Below are positions 1 to 9,140 of a stretch of DNA of 50,080 nucleotides, in pieces. Each line of letters starts with the position of its first letter. Within the stretch, counting starts at the first letter, position 1. The translations under genes were made by a program, and so were the position numbers. Below the pieces are notes generated by a model. It had not been told where the DNA came from, ran no database searches, and worked only from the letters and a program-made list of their open reading frames with translations. Origin of the DNA: Acetobacteraceae bacterium (GTDB taxonomy: Bacteria; Pseudomonadota; Alphaproteobacteria; Acetobacterales; Acetobacteraceae); NCBI GenBank assembly GCA_947476855.1, contig CANJSR010000001.1, positions 1 to 50,080 of the forward strand, written 5' to 3'.

Positions 1-1
1 C

Positions 2-1021
2 GGCGAATACATCATCCAGCTTCGCCAGGAACTGCCGAGCCACATCATCGCCCCGGCCTTCCATCTGAACATGGAGGACTGGGAGGAGGCCTTCCGCAAG
101 CACCACACAGACCTGCCGGCTGATCGCGTCTTCGCCGAACGCCGCGACATCCTGACCGAGGCGCGGACCCGCCTGCGCGAGAAGTTCCTCGCGGCCGATG
201 TCGGCATCACCGGGGCGAATTTCCTGATCGCGGAAACCGGTTCCAGCGTCATCGTGACGAATGAGGGCAATGGCGACCTGACCCAGACCCTGCCGCGCGT
301 CCATATCGTCCTGGCCAGCATCGAGAAGATGGTGCCGACGATCGAGGACTGCACGTCGCTGCTGCGGGTGCTCGCCCGATCGGCAACGGGGCAGGATTTC
401 TCGGTCTACACCACGTTCTCCACCGGCGCGCGCCGTCCGGGCGACCTGGATGGTCCCGAGGAATACCACGTCGTCCTGATCGACAACGGCCGGTCGGCGA
501 TGATCGGGACCGAGTTCCAGGAGATGCTCCGCTGCATCCGTTGCGCGGCCTGCATGAACCATTGCCCGGTCTATGGCGCCGTGGGCGGCCATGCCTATGG
601 CTGGGTCTATCCCGGCCCGATGGGTTCCGTACTGACGCCTGGCCTGGTGGGCGTGCAAGAAGCGGGAAACCTGCCCAATGCCTCCACCTTCTGCGGCAAG
701 TGCGAGAGTGTCTGCCCGGTCCGCATCCCGCTGCCCAAGCTGATGCGCCATTGGCGGGAACGGGAGTTCGAGCGGCATCTGACGCCCGGCACGGTGCGGA
801 CCGGCCTTGGCCTGTGGGCCTTCCTGGCGCGCCGGCCGCAGCTTTACCGGATGGCGACCGGGGCGGCGGCGCGTGTCCTGGGCTGGATGGGGCGACGCAG
901 GGGGCGGTTCAACAGCCTGCCACTGGCCTCCGGCTGGACCGCCGGGCGGGATCTGCCGGCGCCCGAGGCTGAGACCTTCTTTACGCGATATGCGCGGGAA
1001 CAGCGGGCGGGACGCGTGTGA
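2..1021 (+). CDS. lutB: Lactate utilization iron-sulfur protein LutB (5' end missing)
   Basis: The reading frame is open from base 2, so the N-terminus lies outside the window; the visible 339 residues end at TGA 1019-1021. LutB is the iron-sulfur subunit of the LutABC complex, which oxidises L-lactate to pyruvate in the cytoplasm. The fragment shows the LUD-type region followed by a twin-cluster ferredoxin region: CIRCAACMNHCP near base 532 and CGKCESVCPV near base 691, with the family's GGHAYGWVYPGP segment between them. The stop overlaps the start of lutC, so the two are translationally coupled. lutA would be expected just upstream of the window. Identification is strong from the cysteine pattern and the partner gene. 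Confidence 0.93.
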   Translation, partial: GEYIIQLRQELPSHIIAPAFHLNMEDWEEAFRKHHTDLPADRVFAERRDILTEARTRLREKFLAADVGITGANFLIAETGSSVIVTNEGNGDLTQTLPRVHIVLASIEKMVPTIEDCTSLLRVLARSATGQDFSVYTTFSTGARRPGDLDGPEEYHVVLIDNGRSAMIGTEFQEMLRCIRCAACMNHCPVYGAVGGHAYGWVYPGPMGSVLTPGLVGVQEAGNLPNASTFCGKCESVCPVRIPLPKLMRHWREREFERHLTPGTVRTGLGLWAFLARRPQLYRMATGAAARVLGWMGRRRGRFNSLPLASGWTAGRDLPAPEAETFFTRYAREQRAGRV

Positions 1022-1698
1022 TGAGCCGGGATTCCATTCTCAACTCTGTCCGACGTGGCCTGCGCCGTGGCCCTTTGCCAACCGACCAGACCGCCATGCT
1101 GCTGTCGCGGCTGGAACGGCATCAGCGGCATCTGATCCCTGCCCGCTCCTGCTTGCCGCATCCGGAGCAGGTCGATCTGTTCGTGCGGAATATCGAGAAG
1201 GAGTTCGGCTCCATCACGCGCCTGCCGGATTTCGATTCGGTGCCCGAGGCTGTCGCGGATTACCTGATGGCGCAGAATCTGCCGAGCGCGTTTGCGATGG
1301 CTCCGCATCCGGAGTTGCAGGGGATTCCGTGGTCGAACCGGCCCTTGCTGGCGATCCGGGAGGGGCGGGCACAGGCGACCGACGCGGTCAGTGTCCAGCA
1401 CGCTTTCGCCGCCATCGCCGAGACCGGGACCTTGATGCTGCCCAGCGCGCCGGTGCGGCCGACGACGCTGAACCTGCTCGCGGATACCGAGATCGTGGTG
1501 CTGCGGGCGTCACGCCTGGTGGGCGCGTATGAGGAAGCATGGGACCTGCTGCGGGACGAGATGGGGGGCATGCCGCGCAACGTCATGCTGGTGACGGGGC
1601 CGTCTCGGTCCGCCGATATCGAGCAGACGCTGGAACTCGGTGCCCATGGGCCGCGGCGGCTGCATGTGCTGCTGGTGGAGGATACGGCCGGGGCCTAG
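1021..1698 (+). CDS. lutC: Lactate utilization protein LutC (LUD domain)
   Basis: A 225-residue LUD-domain protein, third component of the LutABC lactate-oxidising complex. ATG 1021 overlaps the lutB stop by one base; a GTG at 1018 is in frame and is the alternative start. The LUD signature is visible in the second half: the HAFAAIAETGTLML stretch, then the nucleotide/anion-binding-like loop ending in PSRSADIEQTLELGAHGPRRLHV, shared with the YkgG/LutC family. The 3' end overlaps by four bases the stop of the convergent hydrolase gene, so there is no room for a separate terminator between them. The exact role of LutC within the complex is less clear than that of LutA and LutB. Confidence 0.9.
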   Translation: MSRDSILNSVRRGLRRGPLPTDQTAMLLSRLERHQRHLIPARSCLPHPEQVDLFVRNIEKEFGSITRLPDFDSVPEAVADYLMAQNLPSAFAMAPHPELQGIPWSNRPLLAIREGRAQATDAVSVQHAFAAIAETGTLMLPSAPVRPTTLNLLADTEIVVLRASRLVGAYEEAWDLLRDEMGGMPRNVMLVTGPSRSADIEQTLELGAHGPRRLHVLLVEDTAGA

Positions 1699-2477
1699 CG
1701 CCCCGCTACGAAGGGCGGGACACGGGCGAACGCGTCGGCGCGGGCCGCCGGGTCGGTGCCCGCGTGGGCGGTCCCATCCCGGGTGGTGGACAGGCCGGTC
1801 AGCACCCGCACGGGCCGATCCGGTGCGTCGAAATCATGGTACGCGCCGGGATAGGTGATCAGCGTCAGCAGGTCGGGGAATTTCTCCGTCAGGCGATGGC
1901 AGGGGCCGGCGGGAGTCCAGTCGTCGGACTCCCCCACCAGGATCAGCATCTTCGCCGAGGGTTGCCAGGTGGCGTCGCGATTCGTGCTGGCGCAGCCGGG
2001 GTAGAAGGCCACGAATCGGGCGAACAGTCCGGGCGGCAGGTCATCGGCCTGTCTCGCCGTGGCCAGCGCCGTCTGGCCGCCATTCGACCACCCCAACAGA
2101 ACCACGCCGCCGCTCGGCGTCCCGGGCTGAGCGGTGAGCCACGCGGCGGCCGCGATTGCGTCGGCGCGGCGTTGAGGGTCGGGGCGCACGGTGCGTTCCT
2201 TCACCCGGCATTGGGCGCCCAGCCCGCGCGAGCCGAAGCTGTCCGGCAGCAGGACGACATGGCCCTTGCGCGCGAGTTCCGCCGCCCATGCGCCATCGCG
2301 TGCCGCATAGGGGCCGGAGCAGCCATGTAGCGCGACGACGGCCGGTGACTGTGTCGGCTCCGTCGGGCGCACCAAGGCCGCGTCGAGCGTGACGCCTCCT
2401 GGCGCGGGGATGCGGACATGCTGGGGCGACAGGCCGGCGGCGGTCAGGGTCGCGAGCAAAGCGAGGAAGGCTTGCAT
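1695..2477 (-). CDS. Dienelactone-hydrolase-like alpha/beta hydrolase, probably exported
   Basis: A 260-residue alpha/beta hydrolase of the dienelactone hydrolase type. The putative catalytic triad is visible: Ser131 in the nucleophile elbow GWSNGG, an Asp in GESDDWTP (185/186) and His214 in GAYHDFD. HGCSG at 51-55 would supply the oxyanion hole. The first 17 or so residues are hydrophobic and look like a signal peptide without a clear cleavage box, so a periplasmic location is inferred. The nucleophile is Ser, not the Cys of true dienelactone hydrolases, so the substrate is probably another ester. The gene is divergent from dnaB and convergent with lutC, so it appears monocistronic. Confidence 0.8.
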   Translation of the reverse strand: MQAFLALLATLTAAGLSPQHVRIPAPGGVTLDAALVRPTEPTQSPAVVALHGCSGPYAARDGAWAAELARKGHVVLLPDSFGSRGLGAQCRVKERTVRPDPQRRADAIAAAAWLTAQPGTPSGGVVLLGWSNGGQTALATARQADDLPPGLFARFVAFYPGCASTNRDATWQPSAKMLILVGESDDWTPAGPCHRLTEKFPDLLTLITYPGAYHDFDAPDRPVRVLTGLSTTRDGTAHAGTDPAARADAFARVPPFVAGR

Positions 2478-2564
2478 GGTGAGTCACGCCCGGAAAGGGT
2501 TCCGTCAGTATACCGCTTTTGGCGTCGCGCGGGTGTCCCGCCACAGGTCGTCTGTCAACAGAGG

Positions 2565-4127
2565 ATGTCGTCATCGGACACCAATGTCAGGCAAGACTCC
2601 CGGCTGGGAGATGGGGTAGAAGCCGCCACCGTGAACTCGATCATATCCTCCCCCCTCGGCCTGTCCGAACGCCTTCCGCCGTCCAACCTCCAGGCGGAGC
2701 AGGCGCTGCTCGGCGCCATCCTGTCCAACAACCGCGCCTATGAGCGGGTGTCGGAGTTCCTGGCGCCGGAACACTTCGTGGATCCAATCCACGGCCGGAT
2801 CTACCAGACGATCGTCCGCCGCATCGAAGCGGGGCAACTCGCCGACGCCGTGACGATGAAGGCGGAGTTCGAGCACGCCGGCATCCTGGATGAAGTGGGC
2901 GGCACGGCCTATCTCGCCCAACTTCTGACGGCGATGGTGGGGATCATCAACGCCGGGGAATACGGCCGCACCATCCATGACGCCTGGGTGCGCCGACAAC
3001 TGATCGATGTCGGTGAAAGCGTCGTCAACAACGCCTTCGCCAGCGCGGATAGCCTGAGTGGCGTGGAACAGATCGAGGTCGCGGAACAGGCGCTGTTCAA
3101 CCTGGCGACTGATGGCTCCACGTCGGGCGGCTTCGTCACTTTCGAACGCGCGTTGACGGACGCGATCCTGGGTGCTGAACGGGCGTTTCGTCGCGCGGGA
3201 CGAGTCTCGGGCCTCACCACCGGCCTGCGGGACGTTGATACGAAGCTGGGCGGCCTGCACCCGTCCGATCTGACCATCCTGGCCGGCCGGCCTGGCATGG
3301 GTAAGACGGCGCTTGCGACCAAGATCGCCTTCGGTGCCGCGAAGGCCCTGCTGGCCGAGGCCAGCGCGCGCGCCCCGAACTCTCAGCCGACCGGGCAGAT
3401 CGCGATCTTTTCCCTTGAAATGAGCGCGGAGCAGCTTGCCACCCGGTTGCTGAGCGAGGAAGCACGGGTATCCGGCGACCGCATCCGTCGCGGTGATATC
3501 GGGCAGAAGGATTTCGACAAGTTCGTCCAGGTTTCGCGCGAAATCGCAGCCTTGCCGCTGCACATCGATGATACGCCGGCGATCACCATGTCCGCCCTGC
3601 GTACGCGGTGCCGGCGCCTCAAGCGCACGAAAGGTCTGTCGCTGGTCGTTGTCGACTACCTCCAGCTGATGCGCCCCTCGGCCGGCACGCGGCCAGAGAA
3701 CAGGGTGCTGGAAATCAGTCAGATCACCCAGGGCCTGAAGGCCATCGCGAAGGAAATGAGCGTTCCCGTGGTGGCGCTGTCCCAGCTTTCGCGTGCGGTT
3801 GAAAGCCGGGAAGACAAGCGACCACAGCTTTCGGACCTTCGCGAGTCGGGCACGATCGAGCAGGACGCCGATACGGTCATGTTCGTCTATCGCGATGAAT
3901 ATTACCTCGAGCAGCGGATGCCGAAGGAAATCGGCTTCGAGGGCAGTGGCGAGAAATTCCACGCCGCGATGGAAGAGTGGCAGCAGAAGATGGCCAAGGC
4001 GCACAACCGTGCCGACCTGATCATCGCCAAGCAGCGCCATGGACCAACGGGCACGGTCCCGCTGTTCTTCGAGGCCGAGTTCACCCGATTCGCCGACCTC
4101 GACCTCGCCCACTCAGACCACGAGTAG
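2565..4127 (+). CDS. dnaB: Replicative DNA helicase DnaB
   Basis: The hexameric helicase that unwinds DNA ahead of the replisome. The N-terminal DnaB domain begins at LPPSNLQAEQALLGAIL. The RecA-like C-terminal domain carries Walker A (GRPGMGKT, about residue 240), Walker B (LVVVDYLQLM), the SQLSRAVE motif and an arginine-rich C-terminal motif (RHGPTGTVPL). Start choice is uncertain: ATG 2565 gives 520 residues, with GAGG directly abutting it, while GTG 2631 gives 498 residues, closer to the usual family length. Neither has a well-spaced ribosome-binding site. There is no sign of an intein or frameshift. The gene stands alone, convergent with the carboxylesterase 33 bases downstream. Confidence 0.95.
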   Translation: MSSSDTNVRQDSRLGDGVEAATVNSIISSPLGLSERLPPSNLQAEQALLGAILSNNRAYERVSEFLAPEHFVDPIHGRIYQTIVRRIEAGQLADAVTMKAEFEHAGILDEVGGTAYLAQLLTAMVGIINAGEYGRTIHDAWVRRQLIDVGESVVNNAFASADSLSGVEQIEVAEQALFNLATDGSTSGGFVTFERALTDAILGAERAFRRAGRVSGLTTGLRDVDTKLGGLHPSDLTILAGRPGMGKTALATKIAFGAAKALLAEASARAPNSQPTGQIAIFSLEMSAEQLATRLLSEEARVSGDRIRRGDIGQKDFDKFVQVSREIAALPLHIDDTPAITMSALRTRCRRLKRTKGLSLVVVDYLQLMRPSAGTRPENRVLEISQITQGLKAIAKEMSVPVVALSQLSRAVESREDKRPQLSDLRESGTIEQDADTVMFVYRDEYYLEQRMPKEIGFEGSGEKFHAAMEEWQQKMAKAHNRADLIIAKQRHGPTGTVPLFFEAEFTRFADLDLAHSDHE

Positions 4128-4160
4128 GAACCCAGCCCGCTGGCGCCGATTCCCCTGGCG

Positions 4161-5708
4161 TCACCCAGCCCCGACGATCTCCAGCCAAAGCCGGGCGGTC
4201 TCTCCGCGCGGGTCGTTTTCGATGCGGCAGGGGGAGTCGAGGACCAGGGTGGCCTTGTCCTTCAGGTCGTAGGCGGGCCAGGCGGGGATCGCGTCCGAGA
4301 CCGGGCGGCCGTGGCGGGCGAAGGCGGCCCAGACCCCGGACATGGTGGACGACAGGCCGCGCGCGGCAGGGGATAGGTCGGTCAGCCTGGTCAGGTCGAT
4401 CGTGTCGAAGGCGAAGGGCACGTCCATGGCGTGGGGTGCTTTCAACCGGCCCTCATGCACCGGGGTCTGCCAGTCGAAGGAATACATCCACACCGGTGCC
4501 CGTCCCTTCGCCACGCGGCGGCTGGCCAGGATCAGGGAGCGGACCCGGAAATTGCAGTCGGTGGTCGTGGCGATCAGCCTCTCGGCGGGCGAGGCGTTGG
4601 GATACAGGCGGCGATAGGTCTCGATCACCCGGTCGGTATGGGGGCCGGCCAGGGCGGTGACGCGGGCGCGGAGTTCGTCCTCGGTCAGGGTGCGGAACCA
4701 GACCTTGTCGTCGGTCGCCATGAAGATCGTGGTCTCGTTCAGCATGTCGCCGATGATCAGGGGGATGTCGGCGGACACGTCGGGCGCGGCCGGGTCGAAG
4801 GGATGGGCCGGCAGCACGTCCCCATCGACCACCGGGCCGAAGGGATAGCGATCCAGGAACGGCGATGGCGCGGGGCCGAGCGCCTTTTCGGCGGGTTTGA
4901 CGGCGGCGAGGAGGGCGGCGATGGGGAGCGCCTGCAATCTGGCGATGTCGCCGCGCCCAAGGCCGAGGACCTTCAGGACATGCTCGGTCAATGCGTGGGC
5001 GCGGTCGGGGGTACGGAGGCGGACTCCGGCGCCGCTTTGGATGATCGCGCGGTGGAACAGGCCCTTGGCGCGGGGCATGGCCAGCAGCGTGCTGACCTTG
5101 CCGCCGCCGCCGGACTCGCCAAAGATCGTGACGTTGCCGGGATCGCCGCCAAAGGCCGCGATGTTGTCGCGGACCCATTCGAGCGAGGCCACCATGTCGA
5201 GCGTGCCGGCGTTGCCGGATTGCGCGAACTCGGGTGACGCCAGGGCGGACAGGTCGAGGTGGCCGAAGATGTTCAGGCGCTGGTTGACGCAGACCACCAC
5301 GACGTCGTTGCGCCTGGCGAGGCGGGAGCCGCGGGTGCGGTCGCCATTGGCGTTGCCATAGGCGAAGGCGCCGCCGTGGAACCAGACCATGACCGGGCGC
5401 TTCGCCCCATCCGCGGCGGGGGTCCAGAGGTTCAGGGTCAGGCAGTCCTCGGTTTCCGGGGACGGGTCGGGTGTGCCGGACAGGTCGTCGAGTTCCGGGC
5501 GGGACGGGTTTCGGAGGCCTGCCTGCGGTGCCTTTCCGAGCACGCGGGTGGCGTCACGCACGCCGGCCCAGGACGCCGGGGGTTGGGGCGGCAGGAAGCG
5601 GTTTGCGCCATCCGTTGGCGCGCCATAGGGAAGCGACAGGAAGGCGGTGGTGCCCTCGATCTCGAAGCCGCTCACCCGGCCTTGGGTGGTTTCCACGATG
5701 GCGGACAT
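4161..5708 (-). CDS. Type-B carboxylesterase / para-nitrobenzyl esterase family
   Basis: A 515-residue serine esterase. HGGAF at 111-115 is the oxyanion-hole motif and Ser199 sits in the nucleophile elbow FGESGGGG. The N-terminal 'G.v.G' strand and TEDCLTLNLW around 86-95 are characteristic of the carboxylesterase type-B family. No signal peptide is seen, so it is probably cytoplasmic. A strong ribosome-binding site (GGAGGAGG) lies about eight bases before ATG 5708. It is 67 bases downstream of the hemY-like gene on the same strand and may be the last gene of that transcript, though it has no obvious link to heme. The natural substrate cannot be told. Confidence 0.88.
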   Translation of the reverse strand: MSAIVETTQGRVSGFEIEGTTAFLSLPYGAPTDGANRFLPPQPPASWAGVRDATRVLGKAPQAGLRNPSRPELDDLSGTPDPSPETEDCLTLNLWTPAADGAKRPVMVWFHGGAFAYGNANGDRTRGSRLARRNDVVVVCVNQRLNIFGHLDLSALASPEFAQSGNAGTLDMVASLEWVRDNIAAFGGDPGNVTIFGESGGGGKVSTLLAMPRAKGLFHRAIIQSGAGVRLRTPDRAHALTEHVLKVLGLGRGDIARLQALPIAALLAAVKPAEKALGPAPSPFLDRYPFGPVVDGDVLPAHPFDPAAPDVSADIPLIIGDMLNETTIFMATDDKVWFRTLTEDELRARVTALAGPHTDRVIETYRRLYPNASPAERLIATTTDCNFRVRSLILASRRVAKGRAPVWMYSFDWQTPVHEGRLKAPHAMDVPFAFDTIDLTRLTDLSPAARGLSSTMSGVWAAFARHGRPVSDAIPAWPAYDLKDKATLVLDSPCRIENDPRGETARLWLEIVGAG

Positions 5709-5775
5709 GGTCTGCCTCCTCCGGTGTTTGGAGGAAGCATGCGACCGTGCGGGATCGGAGTCGAGGGCGTGTCCG

Positions 5776-7053
5776 TCAGGGCGTGTGCGGCAGCGTCACG
5801 ATAGACGGTCCGGCGCCCCAGCGCAGGCTGCCGGCGGCGAGGCAGGACGGGCAGGCCGGTACCCAGGCTGGCTGCGGCGTGTTGCATTCCATGCAGCGCC
5901 AGACGGGATCGGGTTCCGCCTCGGCCGCCTGACGCAGGGCGTCGCGCTGGGCCTGTCGGCCCTCCTCGGTATCGCCACGTTCCTTTTCCTCGATCTCGGC
6001 CCGCATCATCCAGACCCCGCGCTGGTTCACACCGGCGGTGCGAAGCATGTCGAGGTGATGGCGGGCTTCACCGGTCAGGCCGGCGTCGAGCGAGGCGCGG
6101 GCGAGCAGGATATGGCTTTCGGGGTGGTCGGGGTTGCCCGCGACCAGCTTCTGCGCCGCCTGCACGCGGGCGAGGCCGTCGTGGACCGGGCGCAGCAGGA
6201 AGGCGGCCAGATCGGGATGGGGGGCGGCCTTCCAGCCCTCCTGGATGGCCGCAACCGCGCGGGATTCCTTGTTGGCCTTGCGGAACTGTTCCGCCTGAAC
6301 CAGCGCCGCCTGACTGAGTGAAGGGTCCTGCTTCCAGGCCTGTCGGGCGAGGCGCTTGGCGGTGGCCTCGTCGGGTGCCGAGCGGGACGCCGCGGCGGCC
6401 AGGGCGGCACGGGCGGTGTCGGTTTCCGCGAGGTCCAGGGCCTCGGCCCAGTTGCCGGCGCGGATCGCGAGGTGGGCGCGTTCCTGCTTCAGCCATTTGG
6501 CGCCTGGCTGGACGGCTTCGGTGCGGCGGGCGATGGCCGCGGCCTCCGTCCAGTCCTCCCGTGCGATCGCCTGGCGCAGCAGGCCGCGCAGGCCGAGGAA
6601 GGCGGCATCCTTGCGGGTCGACAGGGTGCGGAAGGCCTGTTCGGCTTCATCCTCCCGCCCGGCGAGTCGTCCGGCTTCGGCCGCGAGCAGCAGGGTCTGG
6701 GGCGTGTCGCCCAGCATCGCGCGGGCCTTGCCGGCTTCGCGGCGGGCATCGGCCGGGGCGCCGGCGGCGAGGGCCAGCAGCGCCTTGGTGACGGATTCGT
6801 CCCCATGCCGCCGCCGCCGCTCCCGCCGCCACCGGCCGGTCGAGCCGGGGAAGTGAAGAAGACCGCCAAGCAGGCGCAGGGTCAGGTGGAGTCCGCCGAA
6901 TACCAGCAGCAGCCCGATCAGTGCGACGGGCGTGGCCACGTCAATGCTCAGGCTGCCGATCCGGGCGGATACGGTGGCGGGAAGGTCGAGGAGCGGCCAG
7001 GCGAGGGCGAGCGCCACCCCGGCGACCAGCAGGATCAGAACGACGCGGCGCAT
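5776..7053 (-). CDS. HemY-domain TPR membrane protein with C-terminal zinc ribbon
   Basis: A 425-residue inner-membrane protein with two N-terminal hydrophobic segments (LILLVAGVALALAWPL and a second near 40-60), the HemY_N domain, then TPR-like helices. Alphaproteobacterial members sit at the end of hem operons, as here; their molecular function is not established and they are not the protoporphyrinogen oxidase also called HemY. The C-terminus holds CMEC (387-390) and CPSC (401-404) with flanking tryptophans, which reads as a small zinc ribbon like the rubredoxin-type domain of LapB. ATG 7053 shares its A with the TGA of the upstream gene (ATGA overlap); an in-frame start 23 codons earlier is rejected because it lies inside that gene. 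Confidence 0.85.
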   Translation of the reverse strand: MRRVVLILLVAGVALALAWPLLDLPATVSARIGSLSIDVATPVALIGLLLVFGGLHLTLRLLGGLLHFPGSTGRWRRERRRRHGDESVTKALLALAAGAPADARREAGKARAMLGDTPQTLLLAAEAGRLAGREDEAEQAFRTLSTRKDAAFLGLRGLLRQAIAREDWTEAAAIARRTEAVQPGAKWLKQERAHLAIRAGNWAEALDLAETDTARAALAAAASRSAPDEATAKRLARQAWKQDPSLSQAALVQAEQFRKANKESRAVAAIQEGWKAAPHPDLAAFLLRPVHDGLARVQAAQKLVAGNPDHPESHILLARASLDAGLTGEARHHLDMLRTAGVNQRGVWMMRAEIEEKERGDTEEGRQAQRDALRQAAEAEPDPVWRCMECNTPQPAWVPACPSCLAAGSLRWGAGPSIVTLPHTP

Positions 7054-8417
7054 CAGGCGGCCGCGGCGAGTGTGGCGAGGGCGGAACGGGCGTCCAGCAA
7101 GGCTTGTGCGTCCGATACCCACTTCGTGGCGGCCTTGGCGGCGTCACCGGTCAGGCTGGTCATCGCCTTGACCGCGCCTGAGAGGTCTCCCGCATCCAAG
7201 GCCGTCTGCGCGCGGGCCAGGATGCCGACGACGTCGTCGCCGATCAGGATCTGATCGCCATGGCGCACGGTCACGAGGTCCTGGACTTTGTTCCAGATCT
7301 GGGTCGAGAGCGGCTGGCCGCTGGGGTCGGGCCGATGGGCAGCGCGCACGTCCCGCTCCACGCTCGGGAAGGCGAGGCGCAGGGCGGCCTCGGTCGGCGG
7401 GGCGATCTCGGCGAAGCGGGCCAAAGCGGGCGGCGCGGCGGGGATGGGGCCGAGCGCCTTTCCAGCGGCGAGGGCGGCTTCGGCGTTGCGCAGGGTCGCC
7501 AGGCGGGCGGCGCGTTCCGCCAGGGCGGTGATCTGCTCGGCGGTGGTTTCGACCTTGGCCAGCCTTGCGTCCGTGGCCCTGATCTGGCGATCGAGTTCGG
7601 CGGTCTTGGTGTCGATGCGGGCCGTCAGGCCTTCAAGCCGGCCGGCCACGCCATCGAGGCGATCCGGGACACGCGGGTCGGCGATGGGGCGCTGCTCAAG
7701 CTTCGCGACCTGGGCCTGGAGGGGTGCCAGGTCGGGCATCGGGCGCTTTTCCAGCAGTTCCACCCGGTCGCTCAGGGCGCGCTGGTCGTCGCGGGCCTTC
7801 TGCTCCAGCGCGGCGATGCGGCCCAGGGCGGCGGAGATGTCGCGGATGGAGGATTTTTCGACCGCCTCGACGCGGGCCGCGGTCGATTCGGCGTCGGTGG
7901 CGGTTTTCTGTTCGACGGCGGCGATGCGGGCCTGCAAGGCGACCGGATCGCTGATGCGGCGCTGCTCCAGCGCTTCCACGCGGGCCTGCAGGCGGTCGGG
8001 CTTGGCGGCGGGCTTCTGTTCCAGCGCGTCCAGACGGGTCGTCAGGGGGGCGAGGTCGGCGGTCAGACGCTGACCCAGCGCGTCGATGCGGGCGACCAGG
8101 GGTGCGGCGTCGATCTCGGCGGCCGGGCGGTTCAGCTTCTGCTCCAGCGCGTCGAGGCGCGTCAGGTCCGGAGCGGGGACCTTTTCCAGCCGGCTCAGCC
8201 GGTCGGCGATCGCGGTGATGGTGGGTGTGAGGTCGGCTGGCGGGGCCGGGGGTGGCTGTCCGATTCGCCACCAGAGTACGGCGTTGCTGCCGGCGAGGAT
8301 CACGATGCCGAGTGCCAGGAGCGGCATCCAGGGAGAGCGTGGGTCAGCGGGGCGGGCGGCCGGTTCCGCCTTGGATGCCGGCGCGGGGAGGGTCGGGACG
8401 TCGGGGGTTTCGTTCAT
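7053..8417 (-). CDS. Mitofilin-like inner-membrane coiled-coil protein (COG4223 type)
   Basis: A 454-residue protein with a proline/alanine-rich cytoplasmic N-terminus, one transmembrane helix (about 30-52), a long alpha-helical coiled coil and a globular C-terminal part of the mitofilin/Mic60 type. Alphaproteobacterial homologues lie in the hem operon and are regarded as relatives of mitochondrial Mic60, which shapes inner membranes. Residues 113-238 are seven successive units of exactly 18 residues (see the repeat feature). ATG 8417 overlaps the hemD stop and its own stop overlaps the next gene's start, so hemD, this gene and the HemY-like gene are translationally coupled. Function in this organism is inferred from family only. 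Confidence 0.85.
   Translation of the reverse strand: MNETPDVPTLPAPASKAEPAARPADPRSPWMPLLALGIVILAGSNAVLWWRIGQPPPAPPADLTPTITAIADRLSRLEKVPAPDLTRLDALEQKLNRPAAEIDAAPLVARIDALGQRLTADLAPLTTRLDALEQKPAAKPDRLQARVEALEQRRISDPVALQARIAAVEQKTATDAESTAARVEAVEKSSIRDISAALGRIAALEQKARDDQRALSDRVELLEKRPMPDLAPLQAQVAKLEQRPIADPRVPDRLDGVAGRLEGLTARIDTKTAELDRQIRATDARLAKVETTAEQITALAERAARLATLRNAEAALAAGKALGPIPAAPPALARFAEIAPPTEAALRLAFPSVERDVRAAHRPDPSGQPLSTQIWNKVQDLVTVRHGDQILIGDDVVGILARAQTALDAGDLSGAVKAMTSLTGDAAKAATKWVSDAQALLDARSALATLAAAA
7704..8081 (-). repeat. Seven 18-residue (54-base) coiled-coil repeats in the mitofilin-like gene
   Basis: Units start with ALGQ, ALEQ, ALEQ, AVEQ, AVEK, ALEQ and LLEK, spaced exactly 18 residues apart, followed by KLEQ. 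The consensus is [AL]-[LV]-E-[QK]-[KR]-x3-D-x3-[LA]-x2-[RQ]-[VI]-[EAD]. There are no insertions or deletions between units. A less regular LEQ unit precedes them. The DNA copies have diverged, so this is an old protein-level repeat rather than a recent tandem duplication. Confidence 0.85.
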
Positions 8418-9136
8418 CAGAGCAAGGCCAACATGGCATCCTGGTTCGGCCTGGCGGCGACATGGATGGCGCCCCAGGGGTGTCTCTGTAATGCCACGCC
8501 CACTGCCGGGCTGATAGCCAAAGCTTCGCAGTTCTGGATTTTGTCTTCCATTCCAGCAGCTTGCAGAAGGTGGCCGAACAGGCGCGCGGCGGCGGCGGAG
8601 AAGAACATCACCGCGATCGGCGGCCGGGACGCGTCGCCGCCCGTCAGTTCGGCGGCGACGGCGGGCGGCAAATGGACGGCAGGTCGGGCGCGGTAAACGA
8701 CTCGGCGGATCACCCGAAAGCCACTCTGGCGGAGTAGTCCGCACAGGAGGGCCCCATGGCCCTGCCCGGTCACCAGCAGCAGAGTCCCGTCCGAGGGGCG
8801 CATCCGGCCGGCGATCAGCGCCGCGAGTGCCACCGCGTCGCCATCGGCGCTTTGAATGTCGGTAAAGCCAGCCTCCCGCGCTCGGGTGGCGGTGGCGTCG
8901 CCGACCACCCAGGTCGGAAGGGTCCGGTAGGCGGGCGGGATCGGCGCGATGGCGTTGCGGCTGGTCAGCACCAGTGCGGCAACCCTGTCGGGGTCTGGCA
9001 GGTGCGCGGGCAGGCTTTCGATGTCCTGCATCGGCGCCTTGATCGAGCTGAGGCCCAACGCCGCGATCCGTGCCGCCGTCTCGGTCGCGCCGGGTTCCGG
9101 GCGGGTGATCAGGACGCGCCGGGTCGGCTTCGGCAT
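8417..9136 (-). CDS. hemD: Uroporphyrinogen-III synthase HemD
   Basis: A 239-residue HemD-family protein that closes and isomerises hydroxymethylbilane to uroporphyrinogen III, the common tetrapyrrole precursor. The family is poorly conserved, but RVLITRPEPGATETA at the N-terminus, LVLTSRNAI in the middle and the two-domain pattern match HemD, and the position directly behind hemC supports the call. ATG 9136 gives MPKPTRRVL; longer starts would run into hemC. It begins four bases after the hemC stop and overlaps the mitofilin-like gene at its 3' end, so it is within the hem operon. Confidence 0.88.
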   Translation of the reverse strand: MPKPTRRVLITRPEPGATETAARIAALGLSSIKAPMQDIESLPAHLPDPDRVAALVLTSRNAIAPIPPAYRTLPTWVVGDATATRAREAGFTDIQSADGDAVALAALIAGRMRPSDGTLLLVTGQGHGALLCGLLRQSGFRVIRRVVYRARPAVHLPPAVAAELTGGDASRPPIAVMFFSAAAARLFGHLLQAAGMEDKIQNCEALAISPAVGVALQRHPWGAIHVAARPNQDAMLALL

Positions 9137-9140
9137 GGGA

